Of a stretch of DNA of 64,000 nt, positions 8,337 to 15,924 are shown piece after piece. The translations under genes and the position numbers were made by a program. Each line of letters starts with the position of its first letter. The first letter of the stretch is position 1. The notes below the pieces were generated by a model. It saw nothing but the letters and a program-made list of their open reading frames with translations, had not been told where the DNA came from and did not search any database. Origin of the DNA: Lentibacillus siamensis (lineage in GTDB: Bacteria > Bacillota > Bacilli > Bacillales > Amphibacillaceae); NCBI RefSeq assembly GCF_039522605.1, contig NZ_BAAADS010000003.1, positions 1 to 64,000 on the forward strand, written 5' to 3'.

Positions 8337-8386
8337 AAGCACACTACAGAGATAGACAATATTTGTGTCATCGATGCAATACGAAC

Positions 8387-8416
8387 GGGCGCAGTTATCG
8401 ATTAAGAGCTGTGCTC
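8387..8416 (+). repeat. GGGCGC hairpin element, copy 8
   Basis: GGGCGCAGTT (8387-8396), ten-base loop containing GATTAAG, right arm GAGCTGTGCTC ending at 8416. About ten pairs with G-U. The preceding GCAATACGAAC is shared with copy 15 at 16791. Confidence 0.65.
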
Positions 8417-8470
8417 GTCTTGCTCATAAGGGTCATTTTGTTGAAAGAAGATGGATAAAGGTGTGGTAGT

Positions 8471-8923
8471 ATGAAGCGACTATTAATCAGCTTGACTTTT
8501 TTATTGGTTGTTTTATCGGCCTGCAATAATGATGAGTCAACAACTAGTTATTATCTGTCCTTATCCGGTGAAAGCAACCATTGGAAATTGGATAGTTATG
8601 AAATTGTGATGTCGGCCAATGAAATCAAAGCAGGATACGGAACATTGACGATGAAAAGTGAAGACAAACATATGGCAGACTTTTTCGGTTTTGACGTTTA
8701 CACCGTTATTGATGGGACAAAAACCACTCTCCATAGTGGCTCCGTGTCCGGGGAAACAGATATTGCTAAAGAGACTACTGGCACCCTCGAAGGCGAAAGT
8801 AAAAATCTTACAGAATTTCCCGAAGTTGATAAAATCTATATGGAAATCACCTGGAATGATGATCGTACAGATGGTGACCAAAAAGAAAGACTTGTCCTAT
8901 ATAATAAAGATAAAAATGGCTAA
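8471..8923 (+). CDS. Lipoprotein of unknown function
   Basis: A 150-residue lipoprotein. The signal peptide ends in VVLSAC with the lipidated Cys at about 18, so it should be anchored on the outer face of the membrane. The mature part is beta-rich (YYLSLSGESNHWKLDSYEIV near residue 27) and resembles small Bacillus lipoproteins of unknown role. ATG 8471 has only a weak GGTGTGG-type site upstream. Hairpin elements flank it on both sides. Confidence 0.75.
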   Translation: MKRLLISLTFLLVVLSACNNDESTTSYYLSLSGESNHWKLDSYEIVMSANEIKAGYGTLTMKSEDKHMADFFGFDVYTVIDGTKTTLHSGSVSGETDIAKETTGTLEGESKNLTEFPEVDKIYMEITWNDDRTDGDQKERLVLYNKDKNG

Positions 8924-8984
8924 ACGTTTTTGAACTCAGAATGAACATAAACGGAAAAAGTAATTTTCTATTTATACCGCAATC

Positions 8985-9010
8985 GGGCGCTTATCCGGAA
9001 TAAATAAAAT
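8985..9010 (+). repeat. GGGCGC/GGAATAA element, copy 9, right arm lost
   Basis: GGGCGC at 8985-8990 and GGAATAA at 8997-9003. The following AT-rich DNA offers no right arm. Confidence 0.5.
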
Positions 9011-9028
9011 TTGATAACTCCAAAATTT

Positions 9029-9074
9029 TATAACCGGACCAATTTTCCATGTTTGCAAAATTGGTCCGGTTATA
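9029..9074. terminator. Bidirectional terminator between convergent genes
   Basis: A perfect 18-base inverted repeat: TATAACCGGACCAATTTT (9029-9046) and its complement (9057-9074), loop of 10. It sits between the plus-strand lipoprotein gene and the minus-strand kinase gene. Its right arm overlaps the kinase stop codon. Confidence 0.85.
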
Positions 9075-9638
9075 GTTCTGTTGATGGTTTATTTTGAAAT
9101 TGTTGCCATAAAGGCAATGCCCAATTAGGTAGATGATTAACTTCAAAAGTTATTTTACCATTATTTATTTCTAATATAATTTCTCCATCGTCTTTACTGT
9201 TGTCAATTAAAATAAGGTTATCGATAATAGGGGGATATTCGTACAGGTGTTTAAATGAAGTTTGGTCTCTTCTGAGAATATCTTCACTTGGTATAGGATG
9301 ACCACCGTTTTTTACTCTCATTGCAACTCTTTCAATATTTTTACTAACATTATTGAGTGCAGTGTAAAACATAGTCACTTCATAACCATATTCTTTGGCT
9401 TTCGCTATTTGTTTAAGTGTATTCTTTCCAGCAAGGGTTGTTTCAATTGAAAAATCCTTACCTTCCTTTATATATTGATTAACTGATTTAATGACTTCTT
9501 TTCCCGCTGTAACTCTTTTTGCAGTCGGATTTTCTGGATCCAATCGTCGTGCAATAGCATCGGCATCAATGTTGATATCAACACCAATTTTGTCGATAAT
9601 CAAATTGCGAAAAGTGCTCTTACCACTACCGTTATTAC
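9070..9638 (-). CDS. Zeta-toxin-like P-loop kinase (start lost in N gap)
   Basis: The reading frame runs from the N gap to TAA at 9070-9072, giving ~188 residues. Walker A is NNGSGKSTFRNLI right at the gap edge. INIDADAIARRL follows, then FSIETTLAGKNTLKQIAKAK, MFYTAL and RVKNGGHPIPSEDILRR. This is the pattern of zeta toxin / UDP-GlcNAc-kinase-like proteins of the AAA_33 type. Only the first ~8 residues are hidden by the Ns. It is one of only two minus-strand genes in this part of the window. The small gene upstream (9699-9824) is in the same direction and could be its partner. Confidence 0.8.
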
Positions 9639-9698
9639 NNNNNNNNNNNNNNNNNNNNNNNNNNNNNNNNNNNNNNNNNNNNNNNNNNNNNNNNNNNN
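9639..9698. other. Assembly gap (60 Ns)
   Basis: Sixty consecutive N bases. The true length is unknown. It hides the end of the small upstream gene and the start of the kinase gene. Confidence 0.99.
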
Positions 9699-9824
9699 TT
9701 TGTCGTATATAATATATGTGTTATTTACTTTAGCATCAATTCTGGCTCGCTCACCGGTCATCTTGGCCCATTTGTCTACCCAGCCGTATTTTCGTTTGGA
9801 TTCATTGTTTCGCTGTTCTAACAT
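9699..9824 (-). CDS. Small basic protein upstream of the zeta-like kinase (3' partial)
   Basis: The frame from ATG 9824 to the gap gives 42 residues (KYGWVDKWAKMTGERARIDA is central). AAAGGCGG is 8 bases upstream; the GTG at 9833 overlaps that site, so I reject it. The end is lost in the N gap. It is not long enough to be the N-terminal part of the kinase, whose Walker A is normally near residue 10. I therefore read it as a separate small protein. By position it could be an antitoxin, but that is inference. Confidence 0.55.
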
Positions 9825-9941
9825 AAGAATCACCGCCTTTAATTCATTATATCAGATTGATGGTGTAATTATAATATTTGTTGCCTTTCAAATTGTTTTC
9901 TCTAATACTAATTAGTATCGGAAAAAAATTGTTAAGCAAAC

Positions 9942-9972
9942 GGGCGCCTTTCTGGAATAAAGAAAGGGGTCC
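9942..9972 (+). repeat. GGGCGC/GGAATAA hairpin element, copy 10
   Basis: GGGCGCCTTTC (9942-9952), loop TGGAATAAA, GAAAGGGGTCC (9962-9972), with one G-G mismatch. It is in plus orientation although the nearest gene upstream is on the minus strand. Confidence 0.7.
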
Positions 9973-10077
9973 TTACTTGCAAGAATTGGTTAATTTTTTG
10001 AGTGAAAGCAGGGATTTTATCCTTTTTAGCGAATTCAATGTCGAAAGATTCTAATTAAAGGAGTTGGTGTGTTGTGA

Positions 10078-10911
10078 GTGGGATTTGAAACAAAGCACAG
10101 AAAAAGGGATTTAGAAATTCCAAAACATCGTCAAATTTTATTAAATACAATTGAACAGGATTTGCTAAGTGATGAAAATATTATAGCTGTTTTTTATGGT
10201 GGTTCAATAGGAAATCATAATACAGATTTATATTCTGATATTGATCTTCGTATAGTTGTCAAAGATGAAGTGTTTGAAGAATATAGATTGAACAAAAAGC
10301 AACGGGCTAAAAAATGGGGGAAGGTTTATATTTTTGAAGACTTTCCTTGTGCAACATACAGTATTGCTCACTTTGATACCTTCATTAAAGTAGACACCTT
10401 TTACTTTAAAATGAAAGATATTCAGCCTTCAGTTTGGCTTCAAAATATTAAAATTGTCCACGATACTAATGGATTGATGAACGATGTACTAGAAAGGTCG
10501 ATGAGATTATCCTATAAGCCAAATGTTGAAGAAATAGAGTTTTGGAGATCAAAATTTTTTGCTTATGTTCATGAAGCATATAGAAGAACAATGAGGAAAG
10601 AATTGTATTATGCCCTACATTGTTTAGATAACTTGCGAATGTCGATGGTAACTGCTTGGTTTATGGAAGCAGGAATCCAACCCAATACATTTGGAGATTG
10701 GGCAAAAATAGAAGGGCAAAGAAGTGAACTGCAGGATTGGCAGTTATCACTTCTCGCAGATTGGCACAGTAGTCGAGAACCAAATGAGGTTCTGCACGTA
10801 ATAAAAAGTATAGTACCCGAATTTATAAAGGTCCATAGCAGTTTATGTGAAAAATACGAAATTGAAGAAAACCTTGAGAGGGTAAATGAAATTTTAGATA
10901 TGGTTTTGTGA
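10078..10911 (+). CDS. Nucleotidyltransferase domain protein
   Basis: A 277-residue protein with the polymerase-beta-type nucleotidyltransferase signature GGSIGNHNTDLYSDIDL near residues 41-57: the GGS motif and the D-x-D metal ligands. The rest is helical with EFWRSKFFAYVHEAYRR and a histidine-rich LYYALHCLDNLRMS segment, as in aminoglycoside 6-adenylyltransferase-like and related families. GTG 10078 is the earliest in-frame start because TGA stands at 10075. The AAAGGAG at 10057-10063 is rather far away (14 bases). Possible role: nucleotidylation of a small molecule. Resistance activity cannot be claimed. Confidence 0.75.
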   Translation: MGFETKHRKRDLEIPKHRQILLNTIEQDLLSDENIIAVFYGGSIGNHNTDLYSDIDLRIVVKDEVFEEYRLNKKQRAKKWGKVYIFEDFPCATYSIAHFDTFIKVDTFYFKMKDIQPSVWLQNIKIVHDTNGLMNDVLERSMRLSYKPNVEEIEFWRSKFFAYVHEAYRRTMRKELYYALHCLDNLRMSMVTAWFMEAGIQPNTFGDWAKIEGQRSELQDWQLSLLADWHSSREPNEVLHVIKSIVPEFIKVHSSLCEKYEIEENLERVNEILDMVL

Positions 10912-10953
10912 TGTAAACTAAGGCGTTTTACAATTTTTTACTGTTAAACAATA

Positions 10954-10984
10954 GGGCGCCTATCTGGAATAAGTATCGACGTCC
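10954..10984 (+). repeat. GGGCGC/GGAATAA hairpin element, copy 11
   Basis: GGGCGCC at 10954-10960, GGAATAA at 10966-10972, degenerate right arm GACGTCC at 10978-10984. Confidence 0.6.
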
Positions 10985-11053
10985 AATCCTGCGGGAAAGG
11001 AAATAAAGGAAATCCCAATATCTCATATAATGCTGTGAAGAAGGGGGAGAAAG

Positions 11054-11910
11054 ATGAAATGGAAAATCAGAGTTAAGAAATGGCTTGGTATTTTACTTTT
11101 TGCTGTTTTATCTGTGGTAGTTTTTTATACTAGTTATGTTGTAGAGCAAAAAAGTCTAACTGTATCGTTATTTGGATTATTTTTTGTGCTGCTTATGGGA
11201 CTACTAGCTTTTAAATTAGATCATTGGAGTGACAGGTTTAGTCTAACATTAGGCGATATCAATACATCTAAGTTACAAAAAAGGGAATATGATGGACATA
11301 AATTGGTACATTTGGATGTCCGGGATATAGAATCCTGTGACAGGCTTGTAAAGGTATAGATACTGTTATCCACTTGGCAGGTGTTCCATCTCCTAATGCA
11401 AGTTTTGAATCTGTGCTGAAGGTTAATATCGAAGGAACTTATAATATTTTTAAGGCTGCTCAGGAGGAAAGGTGCAGTCGAGTAGTATTTGCAAGCAGCG
11501 CTCAGGCAGTGGAAGGGTACCCGATTGATACACAGGTAAAGTCGGATATGCCAGTTCACCCCAAAAATTTGTACGGCGTAGGCAAAGCTTTTGGAGAAGC
11601 ACTAGCTTCGTATTTTGCTTATGAAGAAAATTTACCGAGTATTGCTTTAAGAATTGGAGCATTCGATGAAGTTTTTCAAGTAGGTACAGATTTGTCAGCG
11701 CGGGATATGAGTGCTTATATCAGTCCTAAGGATATGTGTCATTTAATAGAACAGTGTATTATAACCTCCATGCAAAGGCCTTTTGAAATTTTTCATGCTG
11801 TTTCTAATAATCGTTTTAAAAGACTTGATATTTCAAATACAAAAGAAGTCCTTGACTATCAGCCTCAAGACGATGGATTTCAAAAATGCGGCTATAATTT
11901 TAATGAATAA
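11054..11910 (+). pseudogene. Two-TM segment fused to SDR/epimerase lacking its Rossmann start, frameshifted
   Basis: The first frame (11054-11359) has two membrane helices (about residues 10-30 and 35-55), then DRFSLTLGDINTSKLQKREY, which is typical of NAD-dependent epimerase interiors. The second frame continues with DTVIHLAGVPSPNASFES, RVVFASSAQAVEGYP and the catalytic YGVGK (Y-x3-K). Adding one A to the run at 11350-11352 joins them as LVKGIDTVIHLAG. The usual N-terminal GxxGxxG domain is replaced by the membrane segment, so NAD binding is probably lost. GGGGGAG precedes ATG 11054. This is a chimeric and broken gene. Confidence 0.75.
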
Positions 11911-11990
11911 TTTACGAAAGTCACCCATTGGTTCAGATTAGCCACAACTCCACAATACCAGCCAATAGCAGAAAAGATTGTTCCTGAATT

Positions 11991-12021
11991 GGGCGCCATT
12001 CTTTAATAAGGACTCGGTGCC
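11991..12021 (+). repeat. GGGCGC hairpin element, copy 12
   Basis: GGGCGCC at 11991-11997, loop with TTTAATAAGG, right arm GGTGCC at 12016-12021. The preceding CCAGCCAATAGCAGAAAAG (11959-11977) matches the DNA before copy 3. Confidence 0.65.
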
Positions 12022-12196
12022 TGTACCTATAGATAAGGGCCAGTTTGTAGAGTAAAGGAAAAAATTTTTTTATGATATAATTGGCTAAAAGTATAGGTTG
12101 TGTCAATTAGATAGTTGGTTCTGCACGTATTCGAAGCCACAAGTGTTTCACTTGAATAAAATGATGGATCAATGAATTTATAAGGGAGAGGTTCCC

Positions 12197-12958
12197 ATGA
12201 TGGAAATTGATAAGTATTTACAACGAATTGGTATTGGTAATACGAAAGGGATAGGCTTGGAAACGCTGAGTCAACTTCAATTACAGCACATGCTCCATGT
12301 TCCATTTGAAAATTTGGATGTGATGCATCACATTCCGATTCCACTAGACGTAGAAACCTATTATAAAAAGATTGTGTTGAATCAACGTGGTGGTTTTTGT
12401 TATGAATTAAATGGCCTGTTTAACTGGTTATTACAAAACCTTGGTTTCAAGAGTCATTTTATATCGGGCACCATTAATCGCCCTGATGGCTCATGGGCAA
12501 AGAATGGAAGTCATGCCACTCAGATCGTTAACCTTGACCAAGCTTATTTGGTCGATGTCGGGTTTGGTGACTCAGCTCGAGTGCCGATTCCTTTAACCGG
12601 AGAGACTCGGGAAGATATAAGTGGGGTGTACCGTGCCATTAAGTTAAGAGAGAAGATTTTTGACTTGCAAAGAAAGGAAAATGAGTATGAATGGAATACG
12701 TTATTCCGTTTTGACATAACACCCAGGAAATTAACGGATTTTGACGAGGCTTGCCATTTTAACCAGACCTCCTCAAAATCTCATTTTACGCAAAAAGAAA
12801 TCGTATCGTTGGCCACTTTGGACGGTCGAATGACGTTTTCAGGAAATTCTTTAATCGCTACTCATCATGGGGAAAAACAAAAGACGACCGTTAGCAATAG
12901 TAAAAAGTCGTCTGTTCTGGAACAATATTTCGGTATTCATTTTAATCACTCGGTTTAA
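12197..12958 (+). CDS. Arylamine N-acetyltransferase
   Basis: A 253-residue NAT family enzyme, which transfers acetyl from acetyl-CoA to arylamines or hydrazines through a cysteine. The triad is visible: Cys about 68 in RGGFCYELNG, His about 106 in SHATQIV, and Asp about 120 in VDVGFGD. FENLDVM near residue 37 is also typical. The length is normal (250-280). ATG 12197 follows AAGGGAGAGG. The cellular role in Bacillaceae is detoxification or acylation of secondary metabolites. It is flanked by hairpin elements. Confidence 0.92.
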   Translation: MMEIDKYLQRIGIGNTKGIGLETLSQLQLQHMLHVPFENLDVMHHIPIPLDVETYYKKIVLNQRGGFCYELNGLFNWLLQNLGFKSHFISGTINRPDGSWAKNGSHATQIVNLDQAYLVDVGFGDSARVPIPLTGETREDISGVYRAIKLREKIFDLQRKENEYEWNTLFRFDITPRKLTDFDEACHFNQTSSKSHFTQKEIVSLATLDGRMTFSGNSLIATHHGEKQKTTVSNSKKSSVLEQYFGIHFNHSV

Positions 12959-13000
12959 TTTGGCTCTTCGTCGTTGGATACGAGGGTTTTTGAGTTTTAC

Positions 13001-13031
13001 GAGCGCTAATCGGGAACAGGTATTAGCGTCC
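13001..13031 (+). repeat. Hairpin element, copy 13 (variant arms)
   Basis: GAGCGCTAAT (13001-13010), loop CGGGAACAGGT, ATTAGCGTCC (13022-13031). Nine pairs; the GGGAA in the loop echoes GGAATAA. Confidence 0.55.
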
Positions 13032-13097
13032 AAGCTGAATAAAAAAAGTTCATTAGTAAAAGTTGATTTCTTGAATCGAAGCCAACTTTAAGAGTTC

Positions 13098-13145
13098 TTG
13101 TAATTGATACATTATCATTATATAATTTAGTTAAGTTAACTAAAT
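13098..13145 (+). promoter_or_regulatory. Promoter with MarR-type palindromic operator
   Basis: TTGTAA (13098-13103), 17 bases, TATAAT (13121-13126). Overlapping the -10 is a perfect palindrome, arms ATTTAGTTAA (13125-13134) and TTAACTAAAT (13136-13145) around one G. It is the natural target for the MarR protein encoded second in this operon. Confidence 0.7.
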
Positions 13146-13158
13146 CAGGGGTTGTAAA

Positions 13159-13455
13159 ATGGGAAAAGAAAAGGTTTCAATCAAAAAGAATCAAAAAAAA
13201 TCAATATCCTATAAGTTTGGAATAGCGCTTTTAATTATTGCTGTTTTATGCTGGTTGATTGCTGCTGTCACGACACTTATGCCATTTTCATTTACGGTAA
13301 AGGCAAGTATTATAACAGGTAGTCTCATAATAGGGGAAATCTTATTTTGGATAGGTGCTTTACTCGTTGGTAAAGAAGTAGTATCAAAATATAAATGTTA
13401 TTTAAACCCCAAAAATTGGTGGAAGAAAGGTGAAAGACAAAAGCATGAAGAATAA
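13159..13455 (+). CDS. Small membrane protein (transporter-suffix-domain type)
   Basis: A 98-residue protein with a Lys-rich N-terminus, two hydrophobic helices (about 20-44 and 50-71) and a charged tail (WWKKGERQKHEE). It resembles short proteins annotated as transporter suffix domain-containing, which are often paired with a MarR regulator. Its 3' end overlaps the MarR gene by 26 bases, implying translational coupling. The promoter carries a perfect palindrome likely bound by that MarR. Function unknown; it may help in efflux or membrane stress. Confidence 0.7.
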   Translation: MGKEKVSIKKNQKKSISYKFGIALLIIAVLCWLIAAVTTLMPFSFTVKASIITGSLIIGEILFWIGALLVGKEVVSKYKCYLNPKNWWKKGERQKHEE

Positions 13456-13870
13456 GAATATAGCAGAGCAAATTAATCGAACAATTGAAGATATATGGAT
13501 TATTCTCGAAAAAAAAGAAAGAGCTTATACGAATATTAAATTAAATAACCAACAATATATATTGTTAACATTGATTATTCGACATCCGTTCTCGTCTCCT
13601 ACAGAATTAGCCGAAAAAATGGGCATCACAAAAAGTGCTGTCAGTCAACAGTTAGCAAAATTTGAAAGAGATGGCTATATCGTTAGAAAGCAACATATAG
13701 AAGACAAGCGTGCATTTTCTATTGAATTAGGCGAAAAAGGATTGCTTTATAAAAATGAAATGCAAGCATTTTGTCAACAAATTTCTGAAAAGTATCATGC
13801 GAATTTATCATCTAAGGAATTATTACATATGTTATCAGCACTTCAAAAGCTACAAGAATTACTTGAATAA
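13430..13870 (+). CDS. MarR family transcriptional regulator
   Basis: A 146-residue winged-helix regulator. The recognition region TELAEKMGITKSAVSQQLAKFERDGYI spans roughly residues 62-90, followed by the wing RKQHIEDKRAFSIELGEKG with the conserved D-x-R. I choose GTG 13430 because GGTGGA is 6 bases upstream; ATG 13445 would be 14 bases from AAAGG. It probably represses its own operon through the palindrome at 13125-13145, with release by a small phenolic or lipophilic ligand as in other MarR proteins. Confidence 0.88.
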   Translation: MKDKSMKNKNIAEQINRTIEDIWIILEKKERAYTNIKLNNQQYILLTLIIRHPFSSPTELAEKMGITKSAVSQQLAKFERDGYIVRKQHIEDKRAFSIELGEKGLLYKNEMQAFCQQISEKYHANLSSKELLHMLSALQKLQELLE

Positions 13871-13918
13871 CTAAGTAATAATGATTTTTTGAAGATATTG
13901 ATCTTCATCAATACGATT

Positions 13919-13979
13919 GGGCGCGGTACGGAATAAATTTATTCATTAGTTGGGCCATAATCTTGAATAAGAGAAGGGA
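13919..13979 (+). repeat. Hairpin elements, copies 14a and 14b in tandem
   Basis: First: GGGCGC 13919-13924 with GGAATAA 13930-13936. Second: GGGCC 13952-13956 with TTGAATAA 13963-13970. This is the same tandem arrangement as at 5874-5943. Confidence 0.6.
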
Positions 13980-14020
13980 TTATTAGAAAGTGAATAGAAG
14001 CCTCAATTGTTCAAGCGTTC

Positions 14021-14127
14021 AATAAGCAGTGGCAGCAAAAAGTTATTTTTACGTACTTTGATGTAGAATTTAACGTGGAACTGGACAAAACCAAGATTAC
14101 TGAGCTTTTAACAAGCCACTGCTTATT
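14021..14127. repeat. 107-bp segment with perfect 13-bp inverted ends
   Basis: AATAAGCAGTGGC at 14021-14033 is repeated in perfect inverse at 14115-14127. The right end touches the stop codon of the YobV-like gene. The interior has no gene; a short open frame reads YFDVEFNVELDKTKITELL. It could be a MITE-like remnant or a wide terminator stem. No target duplication is visible. Confidence 0.5.
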
Positions 14128-15089
14128 TATTTGCAGTATAAGAATAATTTCGCTCGTAGACTTTCTAAGACTTCCTCTGGCACTTCCCTAAACTTGATAT
14201 CCTCACCTAAGAAAAGTAGCCAATTTGTTATATCGGTCAATTCCTCGGGAATATTAACATTGACAAAAGTCTTTAGAATGCCTGTTGTTTGGTAAGGATT
14301 CGTATAGGATATTGAAAATTTAAAAGGATGGTACTTTTTGAACTGGGCAATTGCCTTTGGACCAAATTCAATGATAAGGTTGATTACTTCTTTCTGCTTA
14401 CTTAGTTTTTCCAAAACCTTTTTCCTAGTTACTTTTGTTTTCGTTGGATATGGTTCCACATTGATGAGGTTGTCAACAGAAAAAATTCTTTTCTTTTCTT
14501 CCTCAAGGTCGAATCCTTCAATTTGCCAAAGGTTTTTTTCACGATAAAGATGCAAAAGAAAAATTGGAAAAGACTTTTCTGCCTTTCCTTCTTTGATGGT
14601 AATCAATAAATGGCAATCTAAAAGAAGGAGTTGGATGAGATTTTCTAACATAGGATGAGGAAGGTCTGAGAGATCAAGTAAATCAGGATTATTAGGGTTG
14701 GTCCCTTCAAAAAGCAAAATTTGATTTAATAAAACTAAGGTCTCTTGTTGGTTTTCTGGGATGAGGCCTAGTAATTTTTCAGCTAAAGACTGTCGACCTT
14801 CCAGATAGGGAAGTTGTTGGTTTTTTGAGGCCATAAAGGCAATAAAAAGCGCTTTAACTTCATTATCAGTAAAGCGAATAGAAGGTAGGATAGAGTTGTT
14901 CATGACAGAATAGCCCCCATCCCTTCCAACTTCGACTTCAAGTGGCATCCCCATCGCTTCAATTTCCCTGATATCCCTAATAGCAGTTGAACGGGAAATG
15001 TTAAATTCTAACATTATTTCAGAAATTGTAAAGAAAGAACGGTTATTGATATACCGCATGATGGTGTTAATCCGTTCAATTTTTTTCAT
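14127..15089 (-). CDS. YafY/YobV-type HTH regulator with WYL domain
   Basis: A 320-residue regulator. The N-terminal DeoR-type helix-turn-helix spans about residues 4-55 (FTISEIMLEFNISRSTAIRD, then EIEAMGMPLE and a DGGYSV wing). The middle WYL-like part includes LYREKNLWQIEGFDLEEEK, followed by a C-terminal extension. Length is typical. It is divergent from the effector-binding gene at 15196 with 106 bases between the starts, the same arrangement as yobV-yobU in B. subtilis. It likely controls that neighbour. The start at 15089 has AGGAGG upstream on its strand. Confidence 0.85.
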   Translation of the reverse strand: MKKIERINTIMRYINNRSFFTISEIMLEFNISRSTAIRDIREIEAMGMPLEVEVGRDGGYSVMNNSILPSIRFTDNEVKALFIAFMASKNQQLPYLEGRQSLAEKLLGLIPENQQETLVLLNQILLFEGTNPNNPDLLDLSDLPHPMLENLIQLLLLDCHLLITIKEGKAEKSFPIFLLHLYREKNLWQIEGFDLEEEKKRIFSVDNLINVEPYPTKTKVTRKKVLEKLSKQKEVINLIIEFGPKAIAQFKKYHPFKFSISYTNPYQTTGILKTFVNVNIPEELTDITNWLLFLGEDIKFREVPEEVLESLRAKLFLYCK

Positions 15090-15195
15090 TGGGTCCTCCT
15101 AAACAGTATCATTTTTTGACATGGTTTAATGCTATCATAAACGTAACAAGGGAAAAAACAAGTCTTTTGTTTAATTTAAAAGGAGGAATTATGAA

Positions 15196-15675
15196 ATGGC
15201 AAACTATACTTTAGAGGAAAAGGACAGCTTTACTGTTTTAGGTTTTGGAGTAGAGATTAAAAGCGATTACACAGACCAAGCTGGTATTAGTAAAGAAAAA
15301 TCAGATTTTTGGCAAGCCGTTAATCAAGATGGAAGACTTGATAAACTAAAAACTGTTGCAACAAATGACTACATTTTTGTTGTAAACGAAGCAGTGAATA
15401 ATAAGATGATGCATTACGCTGGTGTTATGACGGAGAAATCCTTACCAGAAGCAACGAGACTTATCCAATTTCCTAAAGGGGAATATATTGTTGTTAAAGG
15501 AGAAGCAAATACGGATGAAGAGCTGAGTAACAAGCTGACTGGCATTGCCTTTGGTGAGGTCCTAATGGAAGTAACGGATGTATCCTATGTCGGTGGTCCA
15601 AATGCAGCGGTTGTGATGGGACAGCAAGACGACTCAGTATATGGTGAAATGTGGATCCCCGTTGTTAGAAATTAA
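15196..15675 (+). CDS. GyrI-like / effector-binding domain protein (YobU-like)
   Basis: A 159-residue stand-alone effector-binding (SOUL/GyrI-like) domain. DSFTVLGFGVEIK at residues 10-22, MMHYAGVMTE near 75, FPKGEYIVVKGEA near 97 and the C-terminal YGEMWIPV fit the fold. Such proteins bind small hydrophobic molecules and often sit next to AraC- or YafY-type regulators. It is divergent from the YobV-like regulator, probably sharing its operator. AAAGGAGG precedes the start. A clear terminator follows at 15739. Confidence 0.82.
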   Translation: MANYTLEEKDSFTVLGFGVEIKSDYTDQAGISKEKSDFWQAVNQDGRLDKLKTVATNDYIFVVNEAVNNKMMHYAGVMTEKSLPEATRLIQFPKGEYIVVKGEANTDEELSNKLTGIAFGEVLMEVTDVSYVGGPNAAVVMGQQDDSVYGEMWIPVVRN

Positions 15676-15738
15676 AACGATAAACAGCGGGTTGGAATCC
15701 TCATGCTTATCCTAATGATGATTTAAAATAGACATGAT

Positions 15739-15784
15739 AAAACAGGTCACTAATGGTCATCGTTACCAATAAGTGATCTGTTTT
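15739..15784 (+). terminator. Terminator after the YobU-like gene
   Basis: AAAACAGGTCACTAATGGT, a seven-base loop, then ACCAATAAGTGATCTGTTTT. A long nearly perfect stem ending in Ts; the A-rich left side may serve both strands. Confidence 0.8.
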
Positions 15785-15834
15785 GACCTTTTGAACTCTT
15801 GATTGTGACGTGTCGTTTCGTTTACTCTCTAATT

Positions 15835-15865
15835 GGGCGCTTTCGCGGAATAAAAAAATTCGCTT
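15835..15865 (+). repeat. GGGCGC/GGAATAA element, copy 15
   Basis: GGGCGC 15835-15840, GGAATAA 15847-15853, weak right arm with TTCGC. It lies after a complete terminator, so it is not needed for termination here. Confidence 0.6.
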
Positions 15866-15924
15866 ACTATTGGTTTCTATATTCAGTTTTAAAAATAAGA
15901 ACCTGTGACATAGGGGGAGATTTT

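Noticed and set aside
15799..15924. N-terminal extension of the alpha/beta hydrolase
   Set aside because: It also runs through a hairpin element; ATG 15925 has a good site.
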